A stretch of 64,000 bases of DNA from Gnetum montanum (lineage: Eukaryota; Streptophyta; Gnetopsida; Gnetales; Gnetaceae), in the NCBI GenBank assembly GCA_015680685.1, contig MNCI01014663.1:12808-76807 (forward strand), in the 5' to 3' direction. The notes below the pieces were generated by a model. That model searched no databases, was not told the DNA's origin, and was given only the letters and a program-made list of their open reading frames with translations. The first letter of the stretch is position 1, and each line of letters begins with the position of its first letter. The position numbers and the translations under genes are program-made. This document shows positions 35,801-45,205 of this stretch, piece by piece.

Positions 35801-37551
35801 TTGCACTCTTTTCTTTCCCATGATGAAGGTCATAAGAAAGAAAATTAATAATAATTATAGCTGGTATATTGCTACCCAAACAACAAAAACATGATGAATC
35901 AAGCAAATGTTATAAGATTCAAGCAAGTTCATGAAGTAGTCCTGAATTTTTCCAATTGTGCCCCAAATCTTTTTATTATAAATAAAATCTTCTTTTTACC
36001 TGTTGATCAAGGATCAAGGAAACTAAGGCACCAAAATCAAATAAATTTGGTTTCTTAAAAAAATTATTAAATTTTGCAAAGATTTTACATTTATAAGAAA
36101 GTATGACTCCAATGCTACAAACCATGGGTGCAGTTCCACGATGTTAAAATATGACGTGCAGGTATTCTGTAAAAATAGTAACTAAAACTGCATTGAATTC
36201 TGTCCAACAGATCCATAGGGCCTTTATCTCTACATGGATATAACAAAATAATGAAGTGTTAGCCTAGTAGTAAGATTCTTGATTTGAAAACTAGTCATGG
36301 GTTCAATTCTAGTGGGCAATGCTGAGTTATAAACTTCTAACTTGGGGTATACCTATATTACAATTATTTCAGGGTTCAATTTTGTTAAAAGTTTTGTTAA
36401 AAGTTAGGTTCATAGGAAATTAGCAAACAAGGCTTCTCAATATAAACCTCATATAGAATGGAACATAGATAAATATTTTGTATTATAGTTAAACTTGTGA
36501 TACTATATATACAGATATGAAGAAACAGCATTGTAAATATGATCTATAAAAGACCAGTGCTGAAAGAACATGCTAACTTGTTATAACAACCACAGATTTA
36601 TAGCATGACATCAAATGGTTAATATCCATAATTAAATGTGCTGACCCGTGTCATCAAAGTCACAGTTCTATATCACAGAGAATGATCCTATAAGCTGAAT
36701 TTCTATAAATGTTTTCAGCTTCCTTCTCTTTAAACCACGATAGGAAAGGTCACAACTATTCAAATCATAAGTGCTATGCATTAATTAATTGCTAACTGCC
36801 ATTAGTCTAACAAACATTTGAGAGCTTCCATAGTGATCCATATTTTTATTCATTATGAGTATTTCTTTATTCATAGTGATCCATAGTCTAACAAAATAGT
36901 ATTTCTTTATTCATAGTGATCCATATTTTTAAAAAGCACTAAATATTTGTACCATCCATAGCTTGCATATTATTTGTTTCCAAGATGTTTTGAATTATAC
37001 TACATTCCTCATAAGTTGCAATTAATTTCTCAAGCATTAGAGAAAGAATAAATAGCATTACAATTAACGGCTAGTTAAGATGTGGCAGGCAATGGTTAAA
37101 TTCTTTTTCATATTTTCTGACATGGCTCATACTGCCGCTCAACAATGCTTTAAAAATTCTGGGGTGAACTTAGGAGGCAAATGAAAACAAAGCCTTTTTG
37201 ACTAGCTCTGTGAAATGTGTTGGCCAGCTACAACCATGATCACCAGTCAATATGAAAATATATCAATCCTCAAAAATGAGTCTTGCTGGCAGATATTTTC
37301 ATGCATTTGCATCCTATGTTTATGCTGATATTTTCATGCTTTTGCATCCTAACAGAGTGAAATATCATTTGCTGGTGCTTCAGGATAATAAATTCCAACA
37401 GTAAACCCTAAGTCAAAATAATTTACCAAATATGGATAAATTTTAAATGTGACAACAAAAAGAAAAGGTATACCATTTGCTTCATTAGACGGAATGCTGC
37501 GGACTGCCTAGCAACCCCTTGATAGCAGACAGAAGCTTCTGGTGCAGCCAT
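17869..37551 (-). CDS. PINX1-like: G-patch protein, PINX1/Gno1-like, 11 coding exons (396 aa)
   Basis: Coding exons (minus, 5' to 3'): 37551-37474, 35666-35582, 35481-35402, 35239-35215, 35109-35034, 34922-34856, 28763-28682, 28574-28318, 18523-18254, 18135-18019, 17922-17869. They total 1191 nt, stay in phase at all ten junctions and end in TAG. Nine introns are GT-AG and the last is GC-AG. Exons 1-3 encode the G-patch (MKQM/GWEEGQGLGKHKQGI, then LGVGIDKSANNWAF). Exon 8 has SEWWGHKHGFVSGGFLG and FCEEDQENLYNLVQ. Exon 9 has GKATTGKQGLGIGDRPRK and KGKKTSFNDD. Exons 9-11 end with a KFKWKK..ILKQ tail resembling the LYAR winged helix. Family members are nucleolar, activate DEAH helicases of the Prp43 type in rRNA and snoRNA maturation and, in animals, restrain telomerase. 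A similar role here is inference. Transcription start and end were not seen directly. Confidence 0.93.
17923..18018 (-). other. Last intron of the G-patch gene, GC-AG type
   Basis: The 96-bp intron begins GCATGA directly after AGG AAG AAG (exon end 18019) and ends TTTACAG before CTTGAAAGC (exon start 17922). Using this GC donor keeps the frame and yields a C-terminus ending VEGKTVSLQ before TAG. GC-AG introns are a known minority class. No nearby GT gives a comparable junction. Confidence 0.8.
19649..19892. repeat. 122-bp tandem duplication in intron 8
   Basis: Units 19649-19770 and 19771-19892 differ by one base that I can see (CCTCAATAG against CCTCCATAG), so the duplication is recent compared with the surrounding TE decay. 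Confidence 0.92.
20422..20853. repeat. 217-bp tandem duplication in intron 8
   Basis: Two copies start at 20422 and 20639 with ATATAGTTTGAAC and both end in GATGAAGCTAATTACA. They have diverged by roughly a tenth of positions and small indels, so this event is older than the 122-bp one nearby. Confidence 0.88.
21630..21930 (+). pseudogene. Ty1/copia RT-RNase H fragment
   Basis: Plus-strand translation gives FAIGSLMYAVV, a stop, then SKPNIAYVVSVVSRFNP, matching the segment joining RT to RNase H in copia Pol. After a frame change follow DADFAVDLDTRWSTKGYAF and LCGSAIS, matching the copia RNase H start including the DADFA motif. Only about 300 bp are recognisable. It is a dead fragment in the antisense direction relative to the host gene. 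Confidence 0.75.
22276..22295 (+). other. Possible initiator-Met-type primer site
   Basis: CATGGTATCGAAGC resembles the plant retrotransposon primer site TGGTATCAGAGC with a one-base loss. It follows the copia fragment by about 350 bp, so it may mark another LTR end. No LTR pair was found. Confidence 0.3.
22800..23080. repeat. Cluster of GGATGTCC/GGACATCC motifs in both orientations
   Basis: About a dozen copies or near copies of TTGGACATCC and its reverse complement GGATGTCCAA occur within 280 bp. They lie in the presumptive LTR upstream of the primer site at 23586, so they may be a U3 enhancer-like cluster or a decayed short tandem array. Confidence 0.65.
23660..24356 (+). pseudogene. gag-like frame of the intronic LTR retrotransposon
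   Basis: The frame starts MVHKKKSKGSHNSS, runs 159 codons, passes one TAG (Trp codon likely) at 24137-24139 and continues to 24353. It contains a heptad-like region (QRMTNVLQRMTTLEAQVEKL) and then KKPNIYKANRDNKLLDAFIF with MEHFLEMNDYLEEMKI, the pattern that opens the gag domain in many plant LTR elements. It ends without a zinc knuckle or protease. It lies on the strand opposite to the host gene, inside an intron, so it is not a host exon. Confidence 0.6.
25690..26460 (+). pseudogene. RTE-type LINE 3' fragment
   Basis: Plus-strand translation gives the C-terminal part of a LINE reverse transcriptase. Seen are SKMETYCKIKRLKISRGKTD, LKGKFYMIAIKPTVLYGAKC, MLRWMLNTTNRDKLHNKDIT and LRWFGHVQRRSDNKP, with a few stops and frame changes. 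It ends in a GATGATGATGATGC-like microsatellite near 26440, as RTE-type LINEs often do. A shorter relative lies at 32050-32400. The 5' part is missing. Confidence 0.8.
26965..27060 (-). repeat. Possible tRNA-derived SINE fragment
   Basis: On the minus strand GTGGTGTAGTTATCT is followed about 40 nt later by GGTTGCAAGTTCAAGTC, weak matches to pol III A and B boxes. Confidence 0.35.
27424..27547. repeat. 62-bp perfect tandem duplication in intron 8
   Basis: Units 27424-27485 and 27486-27547, beginning GATTGATGAATACAC, are identical over their whole length. Confidence 0.92.
30338..31600. repeat. Three diverged tandem copies of a ~440-590-bp unit
   Basis: The landmark ..TAAATTT(G/C)AT.. then (G/C)GA(G/C)GAGATGCTC and ..AAGACAAA(T/C)CCAAGGATG occurs near 30378, 30975 and 31405. 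A second landmark, CTGCTAA(C/T)TATAAAA followed by GGATCTTGATCTTC, occurs near 30748 and 31186. The offsets are about 590 and 430 bp. No coding is seen. The copies are clearly older than the perfect duplications elsewhere. Confidence 0.75.
32050..32400 (+). pseudogene. Second RTE LINE fragment
   Basis: Plus-strand translation gives AKWLKISISKTEYIECTVS and YLRSLLQNDDEINGNM, the same RT segment as at 25740-25930 in the other LINE copy. It is short and ends in stops. Confidence 0.7.
36250..36425 (+). repeat. tRNA-derived SINE-like element
   Basis: TAGCCTAGTAGTAAG (36260) fits a pol III A box and GGGTTCAATTC (36299) a B box, about 40 nt apart as in tRNA genes. A body follows with GAGTTATAAACTTCTAACTTGG and ATTACAATTATTTCAGG. 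A related body occurs near 41190-41260. It cannot be a working tRNA because no cloverleaf closes. Confidence 0.55.
36858..36925. repeat. Short tandem duplication, 40-bp period
   Basis: AGTATTTCTTTATTCATAG followed by TGATCCATA occurs at 36858 and again at 36898. Confidence 0.85.
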
Positions 37552-37602
37552 CTCTTCTTCTCTCTCGTCTTTCTTTGCTCTTCAGTTGCTCCTCAGTTGT
37601 GT
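37552..37602 (-). other. 5'UTR part of the first coding exon
   Basis: The minus strand just upstream of the ATG reads GAGAGAGAAGAAGAG, a purine-rich leader. A pyrimidine-rich tract ending TGTAATAG at 37610-37603 makes a good acceptor, so a spliced 5'UTR is likely. An alternative acceptor is TTTCAG at 37651-37646. Confidence 0.45.
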
Positions 37603-39990
37603 CTATTACATGCAATGAACAAAGAAAAATAAATTTCTCATCTACCTGAAACTTATATGAATGTAACTTGTATAAAGTGCTAAAATTTTAGATCCCTAAT
37701 TTTTAAATAATTAATTTTAAAAAAATGAAAATAGCATAGCAATTTTCTAAACTCTAAGATTCTTAACACAGAGCGCATAGTCAGTGCTTTCCTTGGCATA
37801 AGTAGCACATTGATTAGGGTCACATGTACAAGTAGTGTATAAACTGCAAAACATTCCATAATCATAGCAGTGGTTGTACGTAAAACATATAAAACAGATT
37901 TTAATTGCAAAGAAGAGAAAACATGGCATGATCACTCTAGTTTCCTGGAGAAAAATAACATTAGGAAATCCAGGTTATCTCTCTCATTATGATAATCATT
38001 TTCACTGGTATACTTTTCTCATAATTATTATAAAAATATCAAGTATAGCTCTTTTAACAGCAATGTAAAGAAAGTATGGCTTCTCAATCAGTCAAAGACT
38101 ACTCCCCTCCAAGGCCAAAGATGCATGAAAGTTGAATTGAATGCCATGTACCTTAACTATCATTCTTAAGAACTATGTGGCACTGATTCCTTGTAAGCTT
38201 TATAAAGATACATATGAAGCCAAGGTCATGAATTTTGATGCAAAAACCTCTTCTTCTTTCAAAGAGTGATCTAAGGATACGTCTTTTCACTAGAAGTCAA
38301 TCTATAAAACATATCTCAGCCATAAAATGTCTTCATTAGATCAGCTTGTCTAGGTAATGGCTTGTTCCTTTGTGTGCACTTTATCATTGTTGGCTATGTA
38401 AAATTTATTCTCTATCAGGTGATGGAATACTCTTTGCTTAGGTTTTGATGCATTTCCAAACTTGATCACTAACTTGGTTTCTCATGCTCTCTAATGTGTG
38501 TTGGCTGCAGCTCACTAATAGATGCTCAGGCATAATCAAATTCAAGCCCACCCTTGTGTGATAGGACTCTTGGTGGTGCCAAGCAATGCCAGAAGGGCAG
38601 TACTATTACACATGGCATTAGAACCTAGGCTTCAAAAGGTAACTACTGCCATTGTGTGCCAAGGATGACAGTTGCTTGTCATGGTAAATGTAGTGATGGA
38701 GAGTAAGGATATCCTAACCAACCCCAGGTTGACAACCAATAATTGTCTGATGAATCAAAATATTTTTCTGAGGTTGAATTACGAAAGTTGTGGAAACAGC
38801 CTAACACGATCAACGGGGGTTCACTACTACATAGGTGGATAAGGCTAAGACAAGACAAATTAGAAAGTTGATGAATGTAATAAAAACACCATTCCTAGAG
38901 GGCTTGAGCTCAAGTTAAAAAAACTTACTAGAGGACTTGAGTTCAAGGAAAAAACACTTGAAAAAACACTGTTCCAAGACGGCTCAGTTCTACTTTTTGT
39001 GTGGTCAATTTAACCATTTCCTTAAAGTCTTTGAAAATCACAGGCAAAAAAGCAAGATCTTAAAACTCAAGTCCATGTCTAACAGGAAGAGTTCCATGAG
39101 CCGACAACTTAACTAACTTTTCCAATGAAAGCACTGACAAATGACCACATGGGAATCATTCAAAACACTACCTCACCAATTTTTGAGCTAAGGAATCTGA
39201 AGGATATGGAGAGAAGCGTGATGATAAAACAAATGATGCTTTCCTCCTTAAAACAGAGGGATAACTAGAGTCTCATGGTTATTCACACCATGGAAGCGCT
39301 CTAGTCACAACACAATACCTAAGTGGAGCTGCCTAGGCCTGCCAACTTGGAGCTCTACAATGCCAGGGAACTGATAACCTCTCAAATCCCCTTCAAACAT
39401 GGGAGCAGTTTTGGAGGATGCTAATTGAAAACTTCTGACCAAGGGATAATAGAGACTGACTAAATCATGCTCCTTCCCAAGTAAACGAGGCTTGACCTAC
39501 TTTCTTATGCTAAAAAGGATCCAAAGGAGTATAAGGTAAGATTTATTACGAATTTCAATTTTGAGCCCAAATGTTAAGCTGAGATATAGTGAAGATAATT
39601 TTGTTATATAATTGCAGATCCCGGATCATGAAAACTGCAAACACTTATCTTCCAAGGCAACAACCAGCCAAGAAAAATTACCCACTGCTAAGTCCTGATG
39701 CAGACCACAACAAAACAGGCTAACATGCAATACGAACGTAAGATTTACAGTTAAGGATCTGCTTCAGCAAAGTCATAAAAATAGAGGCATTACCATTGTG
39801 AAAATTCAGAGAGTGCCCATAAACCTGATTAATGAGTTGCCTGGGATCAAATTCTAAGGCGGAATAAACAAAAATTAGCTTGTTCGCATAATATCGATCA
39901 TAAAAACCATCCCAGATCTCGATCGGTAGCAGTGTTTGCTTTATGCTCAATATAAAAACAACCGAAACGACTTTAGTTTCTAAATCTAAC
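37603..39990 (-). other. Putative 5'UTR intron
   Basis: A donor-like GACTTAG/GTTAGATTT lies at 39991/39990 at the inner edge of the CpG-rich patch, and an acceptor at 37603. Between them 37680-38200 shows no feature and 38300-39600 holds an LTR-retrotransposon remnant. The intron is inferred from signals only; no transcript evidence is available. Confidence 0.4.
38300..39600 (+). mobile_element. LTR-retrotransposon remnant with initiator-Met-type primer site
   Basis: TGGCATTAGAACCTAGGC (38613-38630) resembles TGGTATCAGAGCC and follows ..GGTGGTGCCAAGCAATGCC..ATTACACA, which is similar to the sequence before the site at 23586. Downstream, 39340-39520 keeps faint gag-like coding in two frames (LELYNARE; LQTWEQFWRMLIENF). 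No pol and no second LTR are recognised. Confidence 0.45.
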
Positions 39991-40290
39991 CTAAGTCCGT
40001 CCAGCGGCCGTGGTTGATTGGTAGCAGCAGTGGATGGCTGCTTCAAGTTTGCACTGAATTTGGGTTTTCAAGGGCCGCACCAGGCAAACACGGCTGCAGG
40101 CAGGATTCTCAGTCCAAGGCGCTATAGCTCCTGCTACGCAACAGAAATTCCACAGTAGGGCTTTTCCTGTTTTTAATTGCTTGCACCTTGTATCCTTGCC
40201 TTGTAAATACACAACATATGTAACGTAGGGGACGAGGCGGGGGGTTGTTAAGGTACGCTGCGAACTGGAGAAGAAAACCTTTAAAAGCCC
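39991..40290 (-). promoter_or_regulatory. CpG-rich promoter and first exon candidate of the G-patch gene
   Basis: This is the only CpG-rich patch in the window (GCGGCCG, GGGCCGC, GACGAGGCGG, TACGCTGCG) and is notably less AT-rich than its surroundings. It lies about 2.4 kb upstream of the coding start. On the minus strand CTTTTAAAG at about 40277-40287 could serve as a TATA element, with transcription starting near 40255 and the first exon ending at the donor-like site 39991. Retained CpGs suggest an unmethylated promoter in an otherwise CpG-poor region. Confidence 0.5.
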
Positions 40291-41639
40291 AAAGTTGTGA
40301 GATGACTAGTCACTCGCAACAAAAGCTGTTCGCACCCCAAAAAACCAAAACAACCAATTTAGAAAAGATATCGCTTAAGAAAAAAGCAATATTACTGGTA
40401 AAGCCTACTTCTCAACATTGAAATTGGACATTACTAGAAGTAGAGCACTTCATACAATAGCCAATTTCAATGTAGTTGGTGTTTACATACCATGTATTTA
40501 GATGACATTTCCAAATAGAGAAAATAATCTCAAATAAGAGAATTTTTCGGGCTTTTTAAAGGTGTCACTTAACACAGTCATCTTTGAAGATACATAGAAG
40601 AAAATCGACAAAATGGTTAGGAATAAAAACTTGGAGAGATTGACACCACTTTCAAATTTGTCGAGAGAATAAGCAAAAGACATGCACAAAAGAGTCCTCG
40701 CTTGACAAATGGTGCATTTAGGCAATCAACTCCTAAAAAATGAAGTCTATGTCCAATAAGGACCAAAAAAAGAAATGGTGCTTAGGTTGGTAAAACATGA
40801 TGAAAAATAGCTTTCCAATGGTGATCCTCAAGATGCATACTCCATCTTCTATTTAAAGTGGAGAGTTGGAATTCTTGCACATGAAATCAAGATTTGGCTT
40901 TAGAAAGGTGTAAAGAACGTAAAGGGGAACCATCAAGGCAAAACCAATCAACATACCAAGGAGTATTATTATGCAACTTAGGAACACCAAAGTTGGAGAG
41001 AACATGCTCAATGTGCTAGTAATAAATAAGAGTATCTTGTCTAATTAAAATTTTATATAACTTAGCATTCTCTTGTTAGAATTCTATATAACTTAGCATT
41101 GTTTATTGGAATCAAACTTATGACATAGATTTTTCAAATCAAGTGTCTTACCACTAAGCCAAGGCCTCATTATTTTAAAGATTCAAGTTATTAGTTATAA
41201 AGTTCTAATTAAATTATATATTTTGAAATTTATATATATTACAATTATTTCATGATTCCAACACTTACCAATCCAATTTATGACATTGTTATTTAAACTC
41301 AACATCATCTAGGGGTTATACTGTGTGGTAATGTGCAATTTTTAGTTTAGATGCTAATAAGTAGGATTACACATTATTATGTTGTATTTAAGTTTTATAT
41401 GTGGTATGGAGAAAGTATGATAGTCATAATTACTGATCAAAGGATGTTTCTTCGGCGAATATGATTTGTTTTAGTATATATAACATTTCTCTAGTGAATC
41501 TATTTGGAATTACATGTAATGCTACCAGATTTAGTAAGTGATCCTTCAAGCATAGTCACCACTTCTTTGTCATTCTATGAGTTACATGATGATTTATATG
41601 AATCTATTACTAAAAAAATTTCTAGAAGGTATATTTTCA
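40291..41639. other. Intergenic stretch, no gene seen
   Basis: Sequence upstream of the G-patch promoter. A tRNA-derived SINE head-like segment lies at about 41100-41168 on the minus strand, and a related body at about 41190-41260 on the plus strand. ATATAACTTAGCATT occurs twice near 41055 and 41088. Short open frames show no family. Confidence 0.5.
41095..41168 (-). repeat. tRNA-derived SINE head
   Basis: The minus strand reads TTGGCTTAGTGGTAAGACAC and about 40 nt later GTTTGATTCC, good A- and B-box matches. A body related to the SINE at 36250 lies next to it in the opposite orientation, suggesting two head-to-head pieces. Confidence 0.5.
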
Positions 41640-42582
41640 TGCAAATTTTGGGTACCTTTACGTCCAACCATATGAATCACAAGCATTCAGGCACAATCCA
41701 GTCAAATTCCGTGGATGGGACTAGTTGTGCATTGTTATGCTTTAATCATAGTTCATTGTTTTCCCACTTGGACTAGTGGTAGCTTTGTCACGTATGGTTT
41801 CATCCAAAGTGAGGCATATGATGATTAATGTTGTCTAGGCCTACGCTACTCCTAGTGATAATAAAGAGAGTGATTAATTAAACTAGTTAACGGTGAAAAG
41901 TAAAATCTAAACTAGCCTACGTGCGATGAGCATTTGTTCCTAATCGTTAGGACATGCCTTGGACTTCGTGCAACTACTGCTAGGATTATCAAGCATACAT
42001 CATTGGGCTTACTAAACAATACACTGCTGCGTTACCAAGTAATTACAATTAAGCACTCATGATTAGTTGTACTCATTCTACTTAATGACAAGAATAGTAA
42101 AGAGCAATAAATGGGAACATTAACTAACAAAAACAATAAATGCTAAAATAATTAAAATGATAATAAATATAAGTCGATGTTGTAATGATGAAAGTAATCT
42201 CGATCTTTATTGCTAGTCATGTAACGTGTCCAAGTACGTCACACTCAAATAAGGATGTCGTACAATCACTAACATCACACTACGGACATGCACTGGGAAA
42301 CGACAGAACTTGAAATCACAAAGATATGAAAAGACTATCTAAAATCTNTTACGGACATGCACTAGGAAACGACAGAACTTGAAATCACAAAGATATGAAA
42401 AGACTATCTAAAATCTATCAATAACCTATATCCCAACTATGCACCCAAGTCTAGTATTTATAGGCTAGCACAGAAGGGGTGATATCCCAACATCAAAGGT
42501 TGTGCCCTGATATCAGATAACTAACATCGTGGCCTTGATATTGGATATCTGATATCGTGGCCATGCAAAACATGACTCATCA
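41640..42582 (-). repeat. 3' LTR of element D
   Basis: The sequence from GGTACC (41651) onward aligns with the start of the other family LTRs, although the first ~13 bp are altered. The end CTCATCA is intact (42576-42582), followed by TACCCTCACG, the decayed counterpart of TACCCCCATG seen after B's 3' LTR. GATATC-type motifs occur at about 42480-42556. It contains the N-flanked duplication at 42281-42416. Confidence 0.75.
42281..42416. repeat. 67-bp direct duplication separated by an ambiguous base
   Basis: Units 42281-42347 and 42350-42416 (TACGGACATGCACT..AAAATCT) differ at one base. The only N of the window (42348) lies between them. No other family LTR has this second copy, so a mis-joined assembly overlap is the simplest reading. 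Confidence 0.9.
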
Positions 42583-42770
42583 TACCCTCACGACTGAATA
42601 AAAACTTATCCTCGAGTTAAACAAAATGAGACACAAGTTTTTTACAAATGATTAGAAAGGTATGGGATTATTGACTAACTGAAATAAATACACAAATTCA
42701 CTCTTACATGCCACAGGGGTGTTTTACAAAAATTTGGACATAACTTTACAAGACACAGAATTAGGGAAGC

Positions 42771-43168
42771 TCATGTAGTTCCCAGAGGTGGTGGCTCTTC
42801 CACCAGCCACTTCCCTTTGTCACCAAGCTTCTGAAATTTGTAGTGGTTTAGGAGCATCTACAACTTTTCCTCCTTTGTTCTCGAGTCATGTACCATCTAG
42901 GCTACTAAATTGATGTGTGTTAGAGCTAGTACATCCCATGCACATGGTAGTTGTGAAAACATCTTTTTTGATTTTACGTACTAGGCCACAAACTACCGTC
43001 GTTCCTCTTTGAAGGCTCTAGCCTTTTCTTTCAACTCATGGCAGTATGTTAATCTCCTAGCCAGGTCCAAGGCTACATCCTTTTTTCCATGGTAGCAAGC
43101 CTTGATCACCTCTAGTTTTGAGTTTGCTACATGAAGTTTCTATAAAGCATTTTTTCTATCTATAAACT
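42771..43168 (-). pseudogene. C-terminal part of D's env-position coiled-coil ORF
   Basis: The frame continues from 62464 across insertion E and reads FIDRKNAL, KLHVANSKLEVIKACYHGKK, ARRLTYCHELKEKARAFKEE and EEKL.MLLNHYKFQKLGDKGK, ending EPPPLGTT and TGA at 42773-42771. Three or four stops replace Trp or Gln codons. Element C encodes a clearly homologous tail that ends with TGA at the matching place (45394). The location between integrase and 3' LTR is where Athila elements carry their env-like ORF; no transmembrane segment is seen in this part. Confidence 0.68.
43164..43168 (+). other. Target-site duplication of E (left copy)
   Basis: AAACT here and AAACT at 62464-62468 flank insertion E. 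The match is perfect, and deleting one copy plus E reopens D's frame. Confidence 0.9.
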
Positions 43169-44256
43169 TATAACACCCCTTCCTAGCTTAAGGTAGGCTA
43201 ATGCCTTGGATCAAGTAATCTTAGCATAGAAGCATGATATCTAGAACCAATAATGTGCAGAATACATGATAATAAGACAAGTCAAATGATATAGCACTTT
43301 CCTACCACACTAAAAACTAAACATACATATCACGTCATAAAAATGCATGTCTCTACATTGAGCAAACTATACACTGCTTTGTGAAAATACAAAAAACACA
43401 TAAACCTCATTATCATATATAAAAGAGTACAATACAGAGAGTGTCATACAAGGATATCTAGTCCACACTACTGTATATGAAAATATACAATAACCAAGCA
43501 GTGAAGGATTTTCCCTCCTCTATTCTCTCTCTTCATGCTCGTCTAGGCTCTTGCACCTTTCCCTTATAATGAAATAAAGTTAGTACAAAACTGAGTGGGA
43601 AGCGTTTGCACTTCCCCTACTAGATGATCAATAAGTGCTGCACTAAAGGAGAAGAGTAGGGTACAAGGCAACCTGCAACACCGTTAGTCTCATGCATGCT
43701 CAAAACAACACACACCATATCACCCATAAAGCTAACATATGATCATACAAGCACATACAAAGCCATGGTCCAACATCATCTATCATACCCATGATATAAC
43801 ATGCATAGTCCATGATCCACCCAATCATAATCCAACTAGAACACCTATTTTCAACAATATGACTCACAACCCAATACTATCACATACATAGCCCACATGG
43901 TTGCTAGCATATTCGCACTTAGTGTAGCATGTGAAACATTGCCATGAGTACTCATAATAGCCATTGCTTGCAAGTCTTTTATTTATCCAACTAGTGCTAT
44001 GGTTTTTCAACCTGTGACTCGCAACCACTAGCCTTTTGAAGGATTGGCGATAGGGATGAACACACTTATGCCATAGACTACTCGTAGGAACAATCACACC
44101 TACACTCTCCCACTTTAGGATGAGGCCTAATATAGGAGCCTCACCGATGCATCACAGTGAGGGTCAATCCATATTATCTCCAGGGTGCCTCATCACTAAT
44201 CAGTCCACATCCTCATGTTAACACCACTCACCAATGATCATCACAAGCATCGTCGT
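43169..44256. repeat. Insertion E, left part: probable solo LTR, Tekay/Del-like
   Basis: E begins TATAACACCCC and, after the nested block C, ends GGGGTGTAACA at 62463, with AAACT on both sides. Without C its length is about 2.75 kb and it carries no coding region. Long LTRs starting TGTAACACCC are typical of the Tekay/Del chromovirus group, so a solo LTR is the best reading. The mirror-like ends would also allow a non-autonomous DNA element, but a 5-bp duplication and TG..CA-type termini favour an LTR. This part holds only short frames, for example 44097-43864, with no family. Confidence 0.6.
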
Positions 44257-45205
44257 TGATGAGTGGCGAGGTACCCCTACACTCAACCATACAAATATGA
44301 GCGTTCACACACAATCCGGTTGAACTCCGTAGACAAGCTAGTTGTGGTATCTAGATAGTTACACATTGATCACAATTCGTTGTCTTCCCACCTAGACTAG
44401 TATTTGCTTTGTCACATATGGTTTAGTCCAGAGTGAGGTGTATGATGTGGTCCTAAACTAGTGCTACTCCTAAAGACAATGGAAAATAACTTTGATTAAG
44501 CTAAGAGGGTGTGGGAGAAGAGAATCTAAGCTAGCCTAAGTGCAATGAGCATCCATCCTTAATCATCCATACACATCTTGGACCTCGTGTACTACTACTA
44601 GGATTACCAAGCGCATGTCCTAGGTACGCTACTGGGATACTAAGTAGTCACACTTAAATGCTCATGATTAAGTCGTACTCATTCCACATTAACAGCATGA
44701 ACTGTAAATGACAAGAAAGTAAATATTAACTAAAGGAAAAGGTAAATAACAATTAATAATTAAAGTAATTAAGAGCTAAGTGGATGCTGCAATGATGAAG
44801 TAACCTCGATCTTTATTGCCGGTCATGTGCATGTCCAAGTATGTCACACTCGAATCAAGGTTTCATACAATTATAATCATCACACCATGGGCATGCACTA
44901 CAGAAAGGGTTGAGATGAACTAGAAATGAACAAAAAGACTCTACTTCTACACTTACTCTAACCCTCCTTCCTGTGCGCTCAAAGGTGTATTTATAGGTTT
45001 ACACATGAATCGCGATATCATGTATCCGATATCGTTATCCAGGCCATGATATCACATACTTGATATCGTGGGTCCGATATTAAGAGTCTGATATCGAGGA
45101 TCCGATATCAAGGGTCTGATGTCAAGGGTCTAATGTCAAGGGTTCAATGTCAAGGGTCCAATGTCAAGGGTCTGATATCAGCACCTGACAAACCATGATT
45201 CATCA
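44257..45205 (-). repeat. 3' LTR of element C
   Basis: Starts TGATGAGTGGCGAGG and ends GATTCATCA, 949 bp. It has no primer site on its left and is followed by TATCCCCATG, a polypurine-type tract on the minus strand, so it is the 3' LTR. A 14-bp tandem array with GATATC cores lies at 45062-45187. Confidence 0.85.
45062..45187 (-). repeat. 14-bp tandem array with GATATC core in C's 3' LTR
   Basis: Nine units of pattern GATATCAAGGGTCC start at 45062, 45076, 45090, 45104, 45118, 45132, 45146, 45160 and 45174, exactly 14 bp apart. Some cores have decayed to GATGTC or AATGTC. The homologous array in the 5' LTR starts at about 60667 with the same period. Confidence 0.9.

Larger units (their letters stand above)
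35667..37473 (-). other. Intron 1 of the coding region (1.8 kb)
   Basis: The donor GTATAC follows CAAATG and the acceptor TTGCTATTAG precedes GGATGGG. The intron interrupts the G-patch between Met-26 and Gly-27. It contains a SINE-like copy (36250-36425) and a 40-bp-period duplication (36858-36925), with a further imperfect duplication near 37284-37350. Confidence 0.85.

Noticed and set aside
36250-36330. Possible tRNA gene
   Set aside because: A and B boxes are present but acceptor and anticodon stems do not pair; it fits a tRNA-derived SINE.
45062-45187. Regular short repeats resembling a CRISPR array
   Set aside because: The 14-bp period has no distinct spacers and the array lies inside an LTR of a plant retrotransposon.
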